The position numbers and the translations under genes are program-made. From JBASRP01 sp044866075 (GTDB lineage: Bacteria; Actinomycetota; AC-67), in assembly GCA_044866075.1 (NCBI GenBank), contig JBIOTQ010000044.1:1-15368 (forward strand): DNA of 15,368 nucleotides, in the 5' to 3' direction. This document shows positions 1 to 7,268 of the stretch, piece after piece. The notes beneath the pieces were generated by a model, which saw nothing but the letters and a program-made list of their open reading frames with translations, was not told the DNA's origin and did not search any database. The first letter of the stretch is position 1; each line of letters opens with the position of its first letter.

Positions 1-24
1 GCGACGACCAAGGATAGTGCGGCG

Positions 25-873
25 CTAGGAGTTCCCGTCCTGGGAGGCGAGGACGCCGGCCAGACCGATCGGGAGCTCGACGCCTTCCCGCTCGAGCCGG
101 GACTGGATGCGGCGGCGGAGTTCGCGCTCGATATCCAAGCGGCGTGACGAACGCGTGTCTGCGACCACCCGCAACACGGCGGCGTCCGCCCGAACCTCCT
201 CCACGCCGAGAACGGTGGGGCGAGACAGTAGCGACCCCTGGACGGTCGGGTCGTTGAAGATCTCCTCCCCGACCTCATCGAGCAATCCGCGGACGCGGTC
301 GAGATCCTCCGTGCGAGCCACGGAGATGTCCACGATGGCGCGACCCCAGCCCCGCGACTGGTTGCCGATGCCTTCGATGTTGCCGTTGGGGATGACGTAC
401 AGCGTTCCGTCGTATGCCCTGACCGCGGTGACGCGCATCGAGAGCGACTCGACGGTGCCCGTGATCACGCCCGTCGTCGTTCGAAGCTCGAGGAGGTTGC
501 CGACGCCGAACTGGTTCTCCAGCAGGATGAAGAACCCCGACAGGAAATCGCGGACGAGGCTCTGCGCGCCGAAACCGAGCGCGACACCGACGATCCCGGC
601 GCCGGCGATCAGCGGCGCGATGTTGACGTTCACCTCGCCGAGGACCATCAAGAGAGCAGCGGTCCAGATCAAGACGCGCGCGACGCTCGAGAGGGATTGC
701 ACGATGGTCGCGACACGCTGGAACGCGAGCGCTTGCGTCGCGTCGGGCCTTCCCTCGAGGCGCCGGCGGACGCGTCGCACGGCGAGTCTCGAGATGACGT
801 GCAGACCCAGCGCGAACGCGATGATGAACCCGATCTTCGGGCCGTGTTCGATCAACCAATCGACACTCGTCAT
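25..873 (-). CDS. Small-conductance mechanosensitive channel, MscS family
   Basis: This 282-residue protein should be an inner-membrane channel that opens under membrane tension to release solutes during osmotic downshock. Three hydrophobic segments are visible: residues about 13-30, 58-80 and 84-118. The last is the glycine/alanine-rich pore helix (AGAGIVGVALGFGAQSLVRD) that marks the family. It is followed by the beta domain, with a G-x-V-E-x-L-S-x-R segment near 139-147 and the DGTLYVIPNGNI signature near 155-166. The length fits a minimal three-helix MscS homologue. I start at the ATG at 873 because a GGAG lies six bases upstream; a GTG eight codons earlier is in frame but lacks a clear ribosome site. 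It is the most downstream gene of the minus-strand group and may have its own promoter. The family call is firm; ion selectivity cannot be judged. Confidence 0.93.
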   Translation of the reverse strand: MTSVDWLIEHGPKIGFIIAFALGLHVISRLAVRRVRRRLEGRPDATQALAFQRVATIVQSLSSVARVLIWTAALLMVLGEVNVNIAPLIAGAGIVGVALGFGAQSLVRDFLSGFFILLENQFGVGNLLELRTTTGVITGTVESLSMRVTAVRAYDGTLYVIPNGNIEGIGNQSRGWGRAIVDISVARTEDLDRVRGLLDEVGEEIFNDPTVQGSLLSRPTVLGVEEVRADAAVLRVVADTRSSRRLDIERELRRRIQSRLEREGVELPIGLAGVLASQDGNS

Positions 874-904
874 GGGGGTCTCCGCGAGAGGGTGCACGGG
901 TTTG

Positions 905-931
905 CCTATACCCCCACACCCGACGTCGCAA
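905..931 (-). promoter_or_regulatory. Possible sigma70-type promoter for the MscS gene
   Basis: Read on the minus strand, TTGCGA (926-931) is followed after 15 bases by TATAGG (905-910). Shifting the first hexamer by one base gives TTTGCG with a 16-base spacer. The spacing is slightly short, and only four of six bases match the -10 consensus. Transcription would begin about 25 bases before the ATG at 873. The call rests on position and on this being an A+T-rich spot in GC-rich DNA. Confidence 0.3.
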
Positions 932-975
932 AGGCGCAGGGTACGCTCGCTGCAGGTATGCGCTTCACCATGCTC

Positions 976-1446
976 TCAGACCGCGGGCGCCACCATGGTC
1001 AACCGCTTGAGCGATAGTTCCATGCGGCGCGCCATGTCCCGCCGGCCGCCTAGCCGGAGGGCCAGTCCGCGAACCGGTCCTGCGGGTTCTTGCGCCACGT
1101 GCAGCCGCACGCGCGTGGTGCGGGCATCCTCCGGCTCGATCCAGATCGAGAAACGTGTTTCGCGAGAAAACCGGGGCGCGGGCTTACCGTCGAGCCGCTC
1201 CTCGAGGTGCTTCCAGGCCAGTAACCGTCCCGGCTCCAACGCGACGACCTCGACGTCCACCTCCGATCGTCGCGACCCCCAGCGGCCGTGGAGCCGCAAC
1301 CGGCGGCCCGGTCCTTCGCTTCCGTCGAGCGGTTCCACCTTCTCCGCGAACGCGAGCCACATCGGCAGACGGCGCGTGTCCTCAATGAGCTTCCACACGG
1401 CCTGCGCGGGCGCGTCCACGGTGGCTTCCCGCTCGACCTCGATCAT
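976..1446 (-). CDS. SRPBCC-fold (polyketide cyclase/START-like) protein
   Basis: This 156-residue soluble protein begins with the typical SRPBCC opening: a first beta strand (IEVEREATVDAP) followed by AQAVWKLIEDTRRLPMW, the helix-grip start of ligand-binding START/Bet v1-like domains. Alternating strands follow, and a long basic C-terminal helix (about 125-150) would close the hydrophobic pocket. Members bind lipids, polyketides or other hydrophobic ligands, or act as small cyclases, but nothing here identifies a ligand. The ATG at 1446 has a G-rich stretch just upstream. The gene lies between the MscS gene and the glycine-zipper gene on the same strand, with gaps of 102 and 73 bases, so co-transcription is possible but not shown. 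The fold call is good; the function is unknown. Confidence 0.8.
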   Translation of the reverse strand: MIEVEREATVDAPAQAVWKLIEDTRRLPMWLAFAEKVEPLDGSEGPGRRLRLHGRWGSRRSEVDVEVVALEPGRLLAWKHLEERLDGKPAPRFSRETRFSIWIEPEDARTTRVRLHVAQEPAGPVRGLALRLGGRRDMARRMELSLKRLTMVAPAV

Positions 1447-1519
1447 GAGGATCCCCCCGTCGCCCGCACGACTTTAGGCTAAACGGCGGCGCGCGCGAGG
1501 CCGGTAGCGAGGCGGCGTA

Positions 1520-2068
1520 CTAGAACGGACGTCCGCTCGCGTTTACCTGTTTGACCTCGACCGGCTCCAGGTCGTGAAGGACCTCTATGACCTTCTGCGC
1601 CGCCTCCGGGTCTTCCGACCCGACGGCGACCATGATCCGGCCGGCGTGGTCGCGCTCGAAGGTCAGCTCCCAGTCCGGCGTGACGTCGATGCTTCCGACT
1701 CCGGCGACCATCATCCCGATCGATCCGCCGCCGACCGCACCGGCCACCGCGGCGATGAGCATCGGGACCAGCTCAGCACCGGCCGTGAGCGCAACTATGA
1801 GAACGCCGACACCCGCACCGATCACGCCGGCAATAGCTGCGCCGGCGACGACACGCTCGCCCACGAAGCGGGACACGCGCGCGTCCCGGCGTCGCGTGTC
1901 CTCACGGTCCGCGGCGTGTGATGCTTGCGGCCCCTCGAGCGAGATCGAGCCCGCATCGAAGCCGTGCGCCTCGAGCGCGTCGATCGCCGCGCGCGCGTCC
2001 TTCATCTCGCGGAACAAGGCAACGACGTTGCGGCGAGCCGGCCGCCATCCCATCGATCTGCTCGCCAT
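1520..2068 (-). CDS. Glycine-zipper membrane protein with a split alpha/beta domain, stress-protein-like
   Basis: I do not recognise a named gene. The 182-residue product has three parts. Residues about 13-45 (RNVVALFREMKDARAAIDAL, then HGFDAGSISL) look like the first half of a small ferredoxin-like fold, as in general-stress 17M-type proteins. Residues 72-127 are rich in Gly and Ala and very hydrophobic, resembling a pair of glycine-zipper helices. Residues 132-172 (WELTFERDHAGRIMVAVGSEDPEAAQKVIEVL) supply further strands and a helix. The start is well supported: GGAGGTGAT, close to an ideal ribosome site, sits four bases before the ATG at 2068. A GTG at 2098 would overlap the upstream gene's stop as GTGA but would place that ribosome site inside the reading frame. 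It is probably co-transcribed with the DUF1508-like gene 26 bases upstream. Confidence 0.78.
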   Translation of the reverse strand: MASRSMGWRPARRNVVALFREMKDARAAIDALEAHGFDAGSISLEGPQASHAADREDTRRRDARVSRFVGERVVAGAAIAGVIGAGVGVLIVALTAGAELVPMLIAAVAGAVGGGSIGMMVAGVGSIDVTPDWELTFERDHAGRIMVAVGSEDPEAAQKVIEVLHDLEPVEVKQVNASGRPF

Positions 2069-2094
2069 CCCGATCACCTCCGCATCGTGCGCCT

Positions 2095-2367
2095 TCACGA
2101 CCCGCCCGCCGATGCCCAGCTGCTCGGCGGATCGCTTGCCGGGAACGATTGTTCGGACGTCTCGTCGACCACCGCGTCGGAATCGGCGGGGGGCGGTGTG
2201 ACCAGGTCCGCGTCCGCGACGTCGCGCTTGACCTCTTCGATCGCGTCCCGCGCGTCCTCGTAGGTCGTGAATATCAGGCCCGACCGCGCGATCTCTCGCG
2301 CCGGGCCCTCTTTGAGGTGCCAGCGGAAGGCGTTCGGCGCCTCGCGTTCGATCGTGAATTCGGCCAT
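2095..2367 (-). CDS. Small DUF1508/YegP-like protein with C-terminal SFPASDPPS motif
   Basis: The 90-residue protein has an N-terminal beta-beta-alpha unit (FTIEREAPNAFRWHLKEG, then IARSGLIFTTYEDARDAIEEVK). It resembles the DUF1508/YegP family, small proteins of unclear role sometimes linked to stress. After a Pro/Asp-rich linker (about 57-68) comes DETSEQSFPASDPPS, a short motif found at the end of many unrelated small bacterial proteins. The ATG at 2367 is preferred, with GGGAAAGA upstream; an in-frame TTG at 2409 is less likely. The gene diverges from ctaC, leaving 106 bases for two promoters. The family call is moderate; the function is unknown. Confidence 0.72.
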   Translation of the reverse strand: MAEFTIEREAPNAFRWHLKEGPAREIARSGLIFTTYEDARDAIEEVKRDVADADLVTPPPADSDAVVDETSEQSFPASDPPSSWASAGGS

Positions 2368-2473
2368 GGAATCATCTTTCCCAGTCCGCCGGAGCACGGA
2401 ACGCGGCAACTTCGCGCTGCTTGCGCTGTTTCATCCGGCCGCTAACTGGCAAGGATGCTGGTCGGGAGCTCCT
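2368..2473. promoter_or_regulatory. Divergent intergenic region between the stress-type genes and the ctaC-qcrB operon
   Basis: These 106 bases separate oppositely directed genes, so they should hold promoters for both the respiratory operon and the small minus-strand genes. No hexamers match consensus well. TTGCGC at 2421-2426 could be a -35 element for the plus strand, but TAACTG at 2443-2448 is a poor -10. GGGAG at 2464-2468 is a clear ribosome site for ctaC. No palindromic operator was seen. Confidence 0.4.
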
Positions 2474-3472
2474 GTGCCTCGTCGGCTCGCCTTGCTCGCG
2501 TCGTTTGCCGTGGCCACGCTGTCGGCCTGCGACAGCGACGCCCCGTCCGTCCTCGATCCCCGCGGACCCGCCGCACGCGAGGTGACGTCCTTGTGGTGGC
2601 CGATGCTGTGGGTCGCCATCACCGTCCTCCTCTTCGTTCTCGGGATGGGAGCGTGGGGCGTCCTAAAGGGACGTCGCAGGAGCGACGACGCGCAGCGCGT
2701 CGTGCCGTGGGGCGACCGCTTCATCCTCATCGCCGGCCTCGGCGTGACCGGGGCCATCCTCGTGGGGTTCTTCGTGTTTTCGCTGCGCTCGATGGCGACC
2801 CTCGCTTCCCGAGACACTCCCTCGACCCTCCAGGTCGCGATCACCGGACACGACTGGTGGTGGGAGGTGCGCTACCCGAACGGTGCCGTCACGGCGAACG
2901 AGATCCATATCCCCGCCGGCCGGCGAGTCCGGCTGACGTTGCGATCCGCCGACGTGATCCACAGCGTCTGGGTTCCGCAGCTCGCGCCGAAGGTCGACAT
3001 GATCCCCGGCCGGGTGAACACGATGTGGGTCGAGGCCGACGAGCCGGGACGGTATCGAGGGCAGTGCGCCGAATACTGCGGCCTGCAGCACGCGCACATG
3101 ATCTTCTACGTCGTCGCCGACGCTCCCGCTGATTTCGAACGCTGGATGCGCATGATGGCGGCGCCGGCGCCCGAGCCGCCCGACGCGCTGACGTCGCGCG
3201 GCCGCGCCGTCTTCCTTTCGAGCACGTGCGCCGGCTGCCACGCGATCCGCGGGACGAGCGCCGTCGGGGGACTCGGTCCCGACCTGACGCACCTGGCGAC
3301 CCGCGACACGTTCGCAGCCGGAACGCTGCCGCTGACCGCTGCGAACCTGGGCCGCTGGATCCTCGACCCGCAGAGCCTGAAGCCGGGCGTGACGATGCCG
3401 CCGACCGCGCTCTCGTCAGAGGACGTGCGCGCGATCGTCGCCTACCTGCTGAGCTTGGGGAGCGCCGGATGA
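2474..3472 (+). CDS. ctaC: Cytochrome c oxidase subunit II with fused cytochrome c domain (caa3 type)
   Basis: This subunit accepts electrons from the bc1 complex and passes them through CuA to subunit I. The 332-residue product starts at GTG 2474, with GGGAG five bases upstream. An N-terminal signal ends in a lipobox (TLSAC, Cys19), suggesting a lipid-anchored mature protein. Two membrane helices follow at about 39-62 and 82-103. The CuA domain carries TGHDWWWEVRYP, the ligand His163 (VIHSVW) and the cluster Cys198, Glu200, Cys202, His206 and Met209 (CAEYCGLQHAHM). The C-terminal cytochrome c domain has CAGCH (252-256) and probable axial Met308 (GVTMPP). The fusion removes the need for a soluble cytochrome c. 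It overlaps ctaD by four bases (ATGA), implying translational coupling. Reading could extend in frame to 2267, but that would run through the divergent gene. Confidence 0.97.
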   Translation: MPRRLALLASFAVATLSACDSDAPSVLDPRGPAAREVTSLWWPMLWVAITVLLFVLGMGAWGVLKGRRRSDDAQRVVPWGDRFILIAGLGVTGAILVGFFVFSLRSMATLASRDTPSTLQVAITGHDWWWEVRYPNGAVTANEIHIPAGRRVRLTLRSADVIHSVWVPQLAPKVDMIPGRVNTMWVEADEPGRYRGQCAEYCGLQHAHMIFYVVADAPADFERWMRMMAAPAPEPPDALTSRGRAVFLSSTCAGCHAIRGTSAVGGLGPDLTHLATRDTFAAGTLPLTAANLGRWILDPQSLKPGVTMPPTALSSEDVRAIVAYLLSLGSAG

Positions 3473-5355
3473 CCGTCGTCGCCGAACGTGAAGAGCTGGA
3501 GCGCGTCTGGACCGACGAGCCGGGCCTCGGTAGCTGGATCACGACGATCGACCACAAGCGCATCGGCAAGCGCTATCTGTACACGGCGCTCGTCTTCCTC
3601 GTGCTCGGCGGCATCGAGGCGCTCGTCATGCGAACGCAGCTCGCCGCGCCCAACCTCAAATTGCTCAATCCGCAGACGTACAACCAGCTATTCACGATGC
3701 ACGGCATCACGATGATCTTCCTCTTCGCCGTGCCGGTGTTCTCGGGCTTCGGCGTCTACATGGTCCCCCTGATGATCGGCACGCGCGATATGGCGTTCCC
3801 GCGGCTGAACGCATTCACGTACTGGGCGTTCCTCGCCGCGGGCATCTTCATGTACTCATCGTTCTTCATCGGCAAGGCGCCGGACGACGGCTGGTTCAAC
3901 TACACGCCGCTCGCGCACAACACGTTCAGCAGCGGACCCAACATCGACTTCTATCTCCTGGGGTTGATCTTCCTCGGTATCGCCACCACCGGCGCCGCGA
4001 TCAACTTCGTGACGACGATCCTCAAGATGCGCGCGCCCGGCATGACGCTGAACCGCATGCCGATCTTCGTGTGGGGCGAGTTCGCGATGCAGATATCGAT
4101 CGTGTTCGCGCAGCCGGCGCTGACGCTCGCGACCGTGATGCTGATGCTCCAGAGGAACTGGGGCTTCCACTTCTTCGATCCGCCGAAGGGGGGCGACAAC
4201 CTCCTCTGGCAGCACCTGTTCTGGGTGTTCGGCCACCCTCTCGTGTACATCATCCTGCTGCCGGGCCTGGGGATCCTCTCGATGATCCTGCCGACGTTCG
4301 CGCGGCGTCCCATGGTCGGCTACACGTGGGTCGTCCTCGGCGAGATGGCGACGGCGTTCATCGGCTTCGGCGTCTGGGTGCACCACATGTTCGCAACGGG
4401 CCTGCCGGCGATCTCACTGAGCTTCATCTCGATCGCGAGCTTCCTCGTCGCGATCCCCTCCGGCATCCAGGTGTTCGCCTGGCTCGCGACCCTCGTGGCC
4501 GGGAAGCCCGTGCTGAAGACCCCGATGCTCTTCATCCTCGGCTTCATCGCGATCTTCGTCATCGGCGGGATCAGCGGGGTCATGGTGGCTTCGGTACCCG
4601 TCGATCAAGCGACGACCGACTCGTACTTCGTCGTTGCCCACTTCCACTACATCATGGCCGGCGCCGCGATCTTCCCGACGTTCGCCGCGATCTTCTACTG
4701 GGGCCCGAAGATCTGGGGCCGTATGCTCAGCGACGCCTGGGGCAAAGTCGCGTTCTGGCTCATCTTCGTCGGGTTCAACCTAGCGTTCTTCCCGATGCAC
4801 ATCGTCGGGCTGCTGGGGATGCCACGGCGCACCTACACGTACGACGCAGGGCTGGGATGGGGCGGCTACAACCTCGCCGAGACGATCGGTTCGTTCCTGT
4901 TCGCCGCCGGGATCGCGTTGACGTTCCTCATCTGGGTATATGCCTTGCGCCGCGGCGAGCGCGCGGGCGACAACCCGTGGGATGGTGACACGCTCGAGTG
5001 GACGATCCCGTCGCCTCCGCCGGAATACGACTTCGAAACCATCCCGCAGGTGCGCAGCCTTCACCCGGCGTGGGATCAACCGGAGCTGCGCGTGGGGCCG
5101 CAACCGCCAGAGCAGGGCGGCCGTCCCCTCGTGGGCCACCGTGTCTTGACGACATCGTTGCTCGACGCGACGCCCGAGGCGGTCGTCGACCTGCCGCACG
5201 GATCGGTCTGGCCCTTCGTGCTCACGATCGGCGCGACCCTGTTCTTCTACGGCGCGTTGGTGAAGCTGACCGCCTTCGCCGTCGTCGGCGGCGCCGCCGC
5301 CGCGATCTCGCTCCTCGGGTGGATGTGGCCGCGCGGACAGACGCAGGAGATGTGA
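3469..5355 (+). CDS. ctaD: Cytochrome c oxidase subunit I, alternative proton-channel residues
   Basis: This is the catalytic heme-copper subunit that reduces O2 to water. All metal ligands are present in 628 residues: His78 and His393 for the low-spin heme, His391 for heme a3, and His256, His305 and His306 for CuB; Tyr260 can form the His-Tyr cross-link. The classical GHPEVY motif reads GHPLVY (Leu258 for Glu), and the K-channel motif PTGIKIF reads PSGIQVF (Gln334 for Lys). Asp107 of the D-channel entrance (RDMAFPRLN) is kept, but the Asn of the GNY segment is Val96. The C-terminus (about 520-620) adds a hydrophilic loop and two helices, as in caa3 oxidases where they replace the first helices of subunit III. 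GGGGAG precedes the ATG by six bases. An upstream in-frame extension to 3226 is only a shadow of ctaC. Confidence 0.97.
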   Translation: MTVVAEREELERVWTDEPGLGSWITTIDHKRIGKRYLYTALVFLVLGGIEALVMRTQLAAPNLKLLNPQTYNQLFTMHGITMIFLFAVPVFSGFGVYMVPLMIGTRDMAFPRLNAFTYWAFLAAGIFMYSSFFIGKAPDDGWFNYTPLAHNTFSSGPNIDFYLLGLIFLGIATTGAAINFVTTILKMRAPGMTLNRMPIFVWGEFAMQISIVFAQPALTLATVMLMLQRNWGFHFFDPPKGGDNLLWQHLFWVFGHPLVYIILLPGLGILSMILPTFARRPMVGYTWVVLGEMATAFIGFGVWVHHMFATGLPAISLSFISIASFLVAIPSGIQVFAWLATLVAGKPVLKTPMLFILGFIAIFVIGGISGVMVASVPVDQATTDSYFVVAHFHYIMAGAAIFPTFAAIFYWGPKIWGRMLSDAWGKVAFWLIFVGFNLAFFPMHIVGLLGMPRRTYTYDAGLGWGGYNLAETIGSFLFAAGIALTFLIWVYALRRGERAGDNPWDGDTLEWTIPSPPPEYDFETIPQVRSLHPAWDQPELRVGPQPPEQGGRPLVGHRVLTTSLLDATPEAVVDLPHGSVWPFVLTIGATLFFYGALVKLTAFAVVGGAAAAISLLGWMWPRGQTQEM

Positions 5356-5996
5356 TGGACGTCGCCCCGGACACCATGGAGCTCGTGCCGACGGGCCGGC
5401 CGGGCGAGGTCCTTCCCCGGCTTGCGTCCGGCGCTCGGTCGCTCGGTTGGTGCGGCATGGTGCTGTTCATCGCCACGGAAGCGACGCTCTTCGCGCTGCT
5501 CATCGCGAGCTACTGGTACCTGCGGTTCCGCGGCGGGCCGGTCTGGCCTCCCGGCGGCATCGAGGCGCCCGCGCTCGGACTGCCGCTCGTCATGTCGGCG
5601 ATCCTGTGGTCGTCGAGCATCCCGGTCCACCTCGCCGAGCGCGGGATCCGGAAAGGCAACGCGACACGCCTGCGCACCGGACTCCTGGTGGGTTTCGCGC
5701 TCGGCACCGCCTTCCTCGTCCTTCAGCTCGCGGTCGAGTACCCGGAAGCGTGGAGGCTCAGTCCCCCGTCGTCGGGCGCCTACGGGACGCTCTTCTTCAG
5801 CCTCACCGGCCTGCACGGTCTTCACGTGCTCGTCGGGCTACTCATGAGCCTCTGGGTGCAGGCGCGCGCGTGGCGCGGCGCGTTCACCGCGCACCGCCAC
5901 GTCAGCGTTCAGAACTTCGCGTGGTACTGGCATTTCGTCGACACCGTCTGGTTCTTCGTGCTGGCCACGATCTACATCGCGCCGCACATGTCGTGA
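5355..5996 (+). CDS. ctaE: Cytochrome c oxidase subunit III, short five-helix form
   Basis: This 213-residue membrane subunit stabilises subunit I. Five hydrophobic segments are visible, at about 30-55, 75-95, 108-128, 143-168 and 190-210. It carries conserved subunit III features: Glu42 in the first helix (IATEATLFALLIASYWY), HGLHVLVGL near 154-162, and WYWHFVDTVWFFVLATIY at the end. The family usually has seven helices. The missing first two are matched by two extra helices at the end of CtaD, as in other caa3-type enzymes. The ATG shares one base with the ctaD stop (TGATG), and AGGAG lies five bases upstream, so translation is coupled and the start is secure. Confidence 0.95.
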   Translation: MDVAPDTMELVPTGRPGEVLPRLASGARSLGWCGMVLFIATEATLFALLIASYWYLRFRGGPVWPPGGIEAPALGLPLVMSAILWSSSIPVHLAERGIRKGNATRLRTGLLVGFALGTAFLVLQLAVEYPEAWRLSPPSSGAYGTLFFSLTGLHGLHVLVGLLMSLWVQARAWRGAFTAHRHVSVQNFAWYWHFVDTVWFFVLATIYIAPHMS

Positions 5997-6003
5997 GGGA
6001 GAG

Positions 6004-6417
6004 ATGATGGAGAGCGAGCGCCGGGACGTCACGCGTGCGGAGACGATCTCCTCCCTCGCGCTGTGGTACGGCGTGCTGGCGGGCCCGCTGGCGTGGGCCG
6101 CGCAACTGATCCTCGTCTTCGGTCTGCCGGAGGCGATCGTCTGCGCGCCGGGCGCCGGACCGGGAGCGAGGTTCCACGGCGTCGGCGTCGAATCGGTCAT
6201 CCAGATCACAAACGGCGCCGCGACGGGGCTGACACTTCTCGCGCTGTTCGTCTCGTACCGCTCGTATCGCCGCCTGCGCGCCGCGGATGCGACCGAAGCG
6301 GGGCGCGCGCGCTGGATGGCCGTCGCCGGGATGTTCAACAGCACCGTGTTCTTGATGCTGACAGCGCTCAAGTTCGCGTCGCCGTTCTTCCTCGGGCCGT
6401 GCGGGACGTCGCCGTGA
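6004..6417 (+). CDS. Small three-helix membrane protein in the oxidase operon, possible assembly factor
   Basis: I do not recognise a named family. The 137-residue product has three predicted helices, at about 18-40, 64-84 and 104-126. Positively charged residues cluster at the N-terminus and in the loop 87-104 (SYRRLRAADATEAGRAR), which puts both inside the cell. The loop after helix 1 (Cys47) and the C-terminal tail (Cys133) should then face outward. These are the only two Cys residues, so a disulfide or metal-binding pair is possible. It sits between ctaE and ctaG, sharing one base with the ctaG start, which suggests a role in oxidase assembly or stability; this is inferred from context. 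AGGGAG precedes two adjacent ATGs (6004 and 6007), and either may be used. Confidence 0.85.
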   Translation: MMESERRDVTRAETISSLALWYGVLAGPLAWAAQLILVFGLPEAIVCAPGAGPGARFHGVGVESVIQITNGAATGLTLLALFVSYRSYRRLRAADATEAGRARWMAVAGMFNSTVFLMLTALKFASPFFLGPCGTSP

Positions 6418-7268
6418 TGCTCGCCCATCTTTTCGTTCCGCGGAGCGCCGCGTGGTCGGCCTGGCAGCTCGACACGGTCGTCCTCGCGACGGCGGCGGCG
6501 GCGTGCGCTCTCTACGCGTCCGGGTTGAACGCCAGGGGCATGCGGGCCGTGAGCCGGGCGCGCGCGGCGAGCTTCGCGACGGGGGTCGCCGTCGCCGTGA
6601 TCGCAACGGTATCGCCGCTCCATGCTGCGGCAGACGCGACGTTCACCGCGCACATGGCGCAGCACATGACGTTCATGTTCGTCGCGGCACCGCTGATCGT
6701 CGCGGGCCGGCCGGCGCTCGTCATGGCGCTGGCGCTGCCGTCCCGCATCCGGGGCGCCGGCTGGACGTTCGCGCGCACCCGGGCCGGTGGCGCTCTCATC
6801 CGCATGATCCGCAACCCACTGTCGATCTTCGTCGTCTACTCCGCGGCCCTTTGGCTGTGGCACCTGCCCGGCCTCTACCAAGCGGCCGTACGCAGCGACG
6901 CCGTCCACGCGCTCGAGCATGCCACCTTCCTCGGCACGTCGATGGCGTTCTGGGGGGTCGTGGCGCGGACGGGGCCGCGACGTCGCGTCGGATACGCACC
7001 GTCGATGCTGCTCGTCGTCGCGACGATGATGCAGAGCACGTGGCTCGCCGCCATCCTGACCTTCGGTGGCAGCGCATATCCCATCTACGCGGTGCGGGCG
7101 CCCTTGTGGGGAGTCGAGGCGCTCGCCGACCAGCAGACGGCGGGATCCATCATGTGGATCATCCCCACGCTCGCGTACTTCGCGGTCCTCGGCGTCCTCT
7201 TCGTGCGCTGGATGCGCGCGCTCGACGCTCGCCACGCGCGAACTCCCGCAGCCGTGGAGACGTCATGA
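6417..7268 (+). CDS. ctaG: Cytochrome c oxidase assembly factor CtaG (caa3_CtaG family)
   Basis: CtaG-family membrane proteins are needed to make active caa3-type oxidases, probably by helping insert copper at CuB. The 283-residue product has about seven hydrophobic segments and the family's conserved blocks: HMAQHMTFMFVAAPLIVAGRP (His79, His83), WHLPGLYQAAV followed by HALEHATF (His149, His164, His168), and ADQQTAGSIMWI near 237-248. The conserved His residues are the likely metal-handling groups. It starts on the last base of the previous stop (TGATG) and overlaps qcrC by four bases. It is unrelated in sequence to the Cox11 protein that is also called CtaG in proteobacteria. Placement between oxidase and bc1 genes fits its role. 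Confidence 0.94.
   Translation: MLAHLFVPRSAAWSAWQLDTVVLATAAAACALYASGLNARGMRAVSRARAASFATGVAVAVIATVSPLHAAADATFTAHMAQHMTFMFVAAPLIVAGRPALVMALALPSRIRGAGWTFARTRAGGALIRMIRNPLSIFVVYSAALWLWHLPGLYQAAVRSDAVHALEHATFLGTSMAFWGVVARTGPRRRVGYAPSMLLVVATMMQSTWLAAILTFGGSAYPIYAVRAPLWGVEALADQQTAGSIMWIIPTLAYFAVLGVLFVRWMRALDARHARTPAAVETS

Noticed and set aside
107..1477. Long plus-strand open frame (456 codons) opposite the MscS and SRPBCC genes.
   Set aside because: The composition is Ser/Arg/Thr/Pro-rich with no domain; it runs antisense across two recognised genes.
1473..1483. Small palindrome TTTAGGCTAAA between the glycine-zipper and SRPBCC genes.
   Set aside because: Five-base arms with a single-base centre are too short to call an operator; it could equally be part of a weak -10 region.
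2069..2098. GTG start at 2098 for the glycine-zipper protein.
   Set aside because: The near-ideal GGAGGTGAT lies inside this extension and points to the ATG at 2068.
2267..2473. Upstream extension of ctaC to 2267.
   Set aside because: It would run opposite the divergent small gene and put about 70 residues before a clear lipoprotein signal; GTG 2474 has a good ribosome site.
5281..5310. GCC/GGC-rich run near the end of ctaD as a simple repeat.
   Set aside because: It encodes the Gly/Ala-rich part of the last membrane helix and is explained by the protein.
5838..7235. Long minus-strand open frame (465 codons) opposite ctaE, the small membrane gene and ctaG.
   Set aside because: Its product is Arg/Gly/Asp/His-rich and low in complexity with no recognisable domain, as expected opposite GC-rich genes; the plus strand carries well-supported families.
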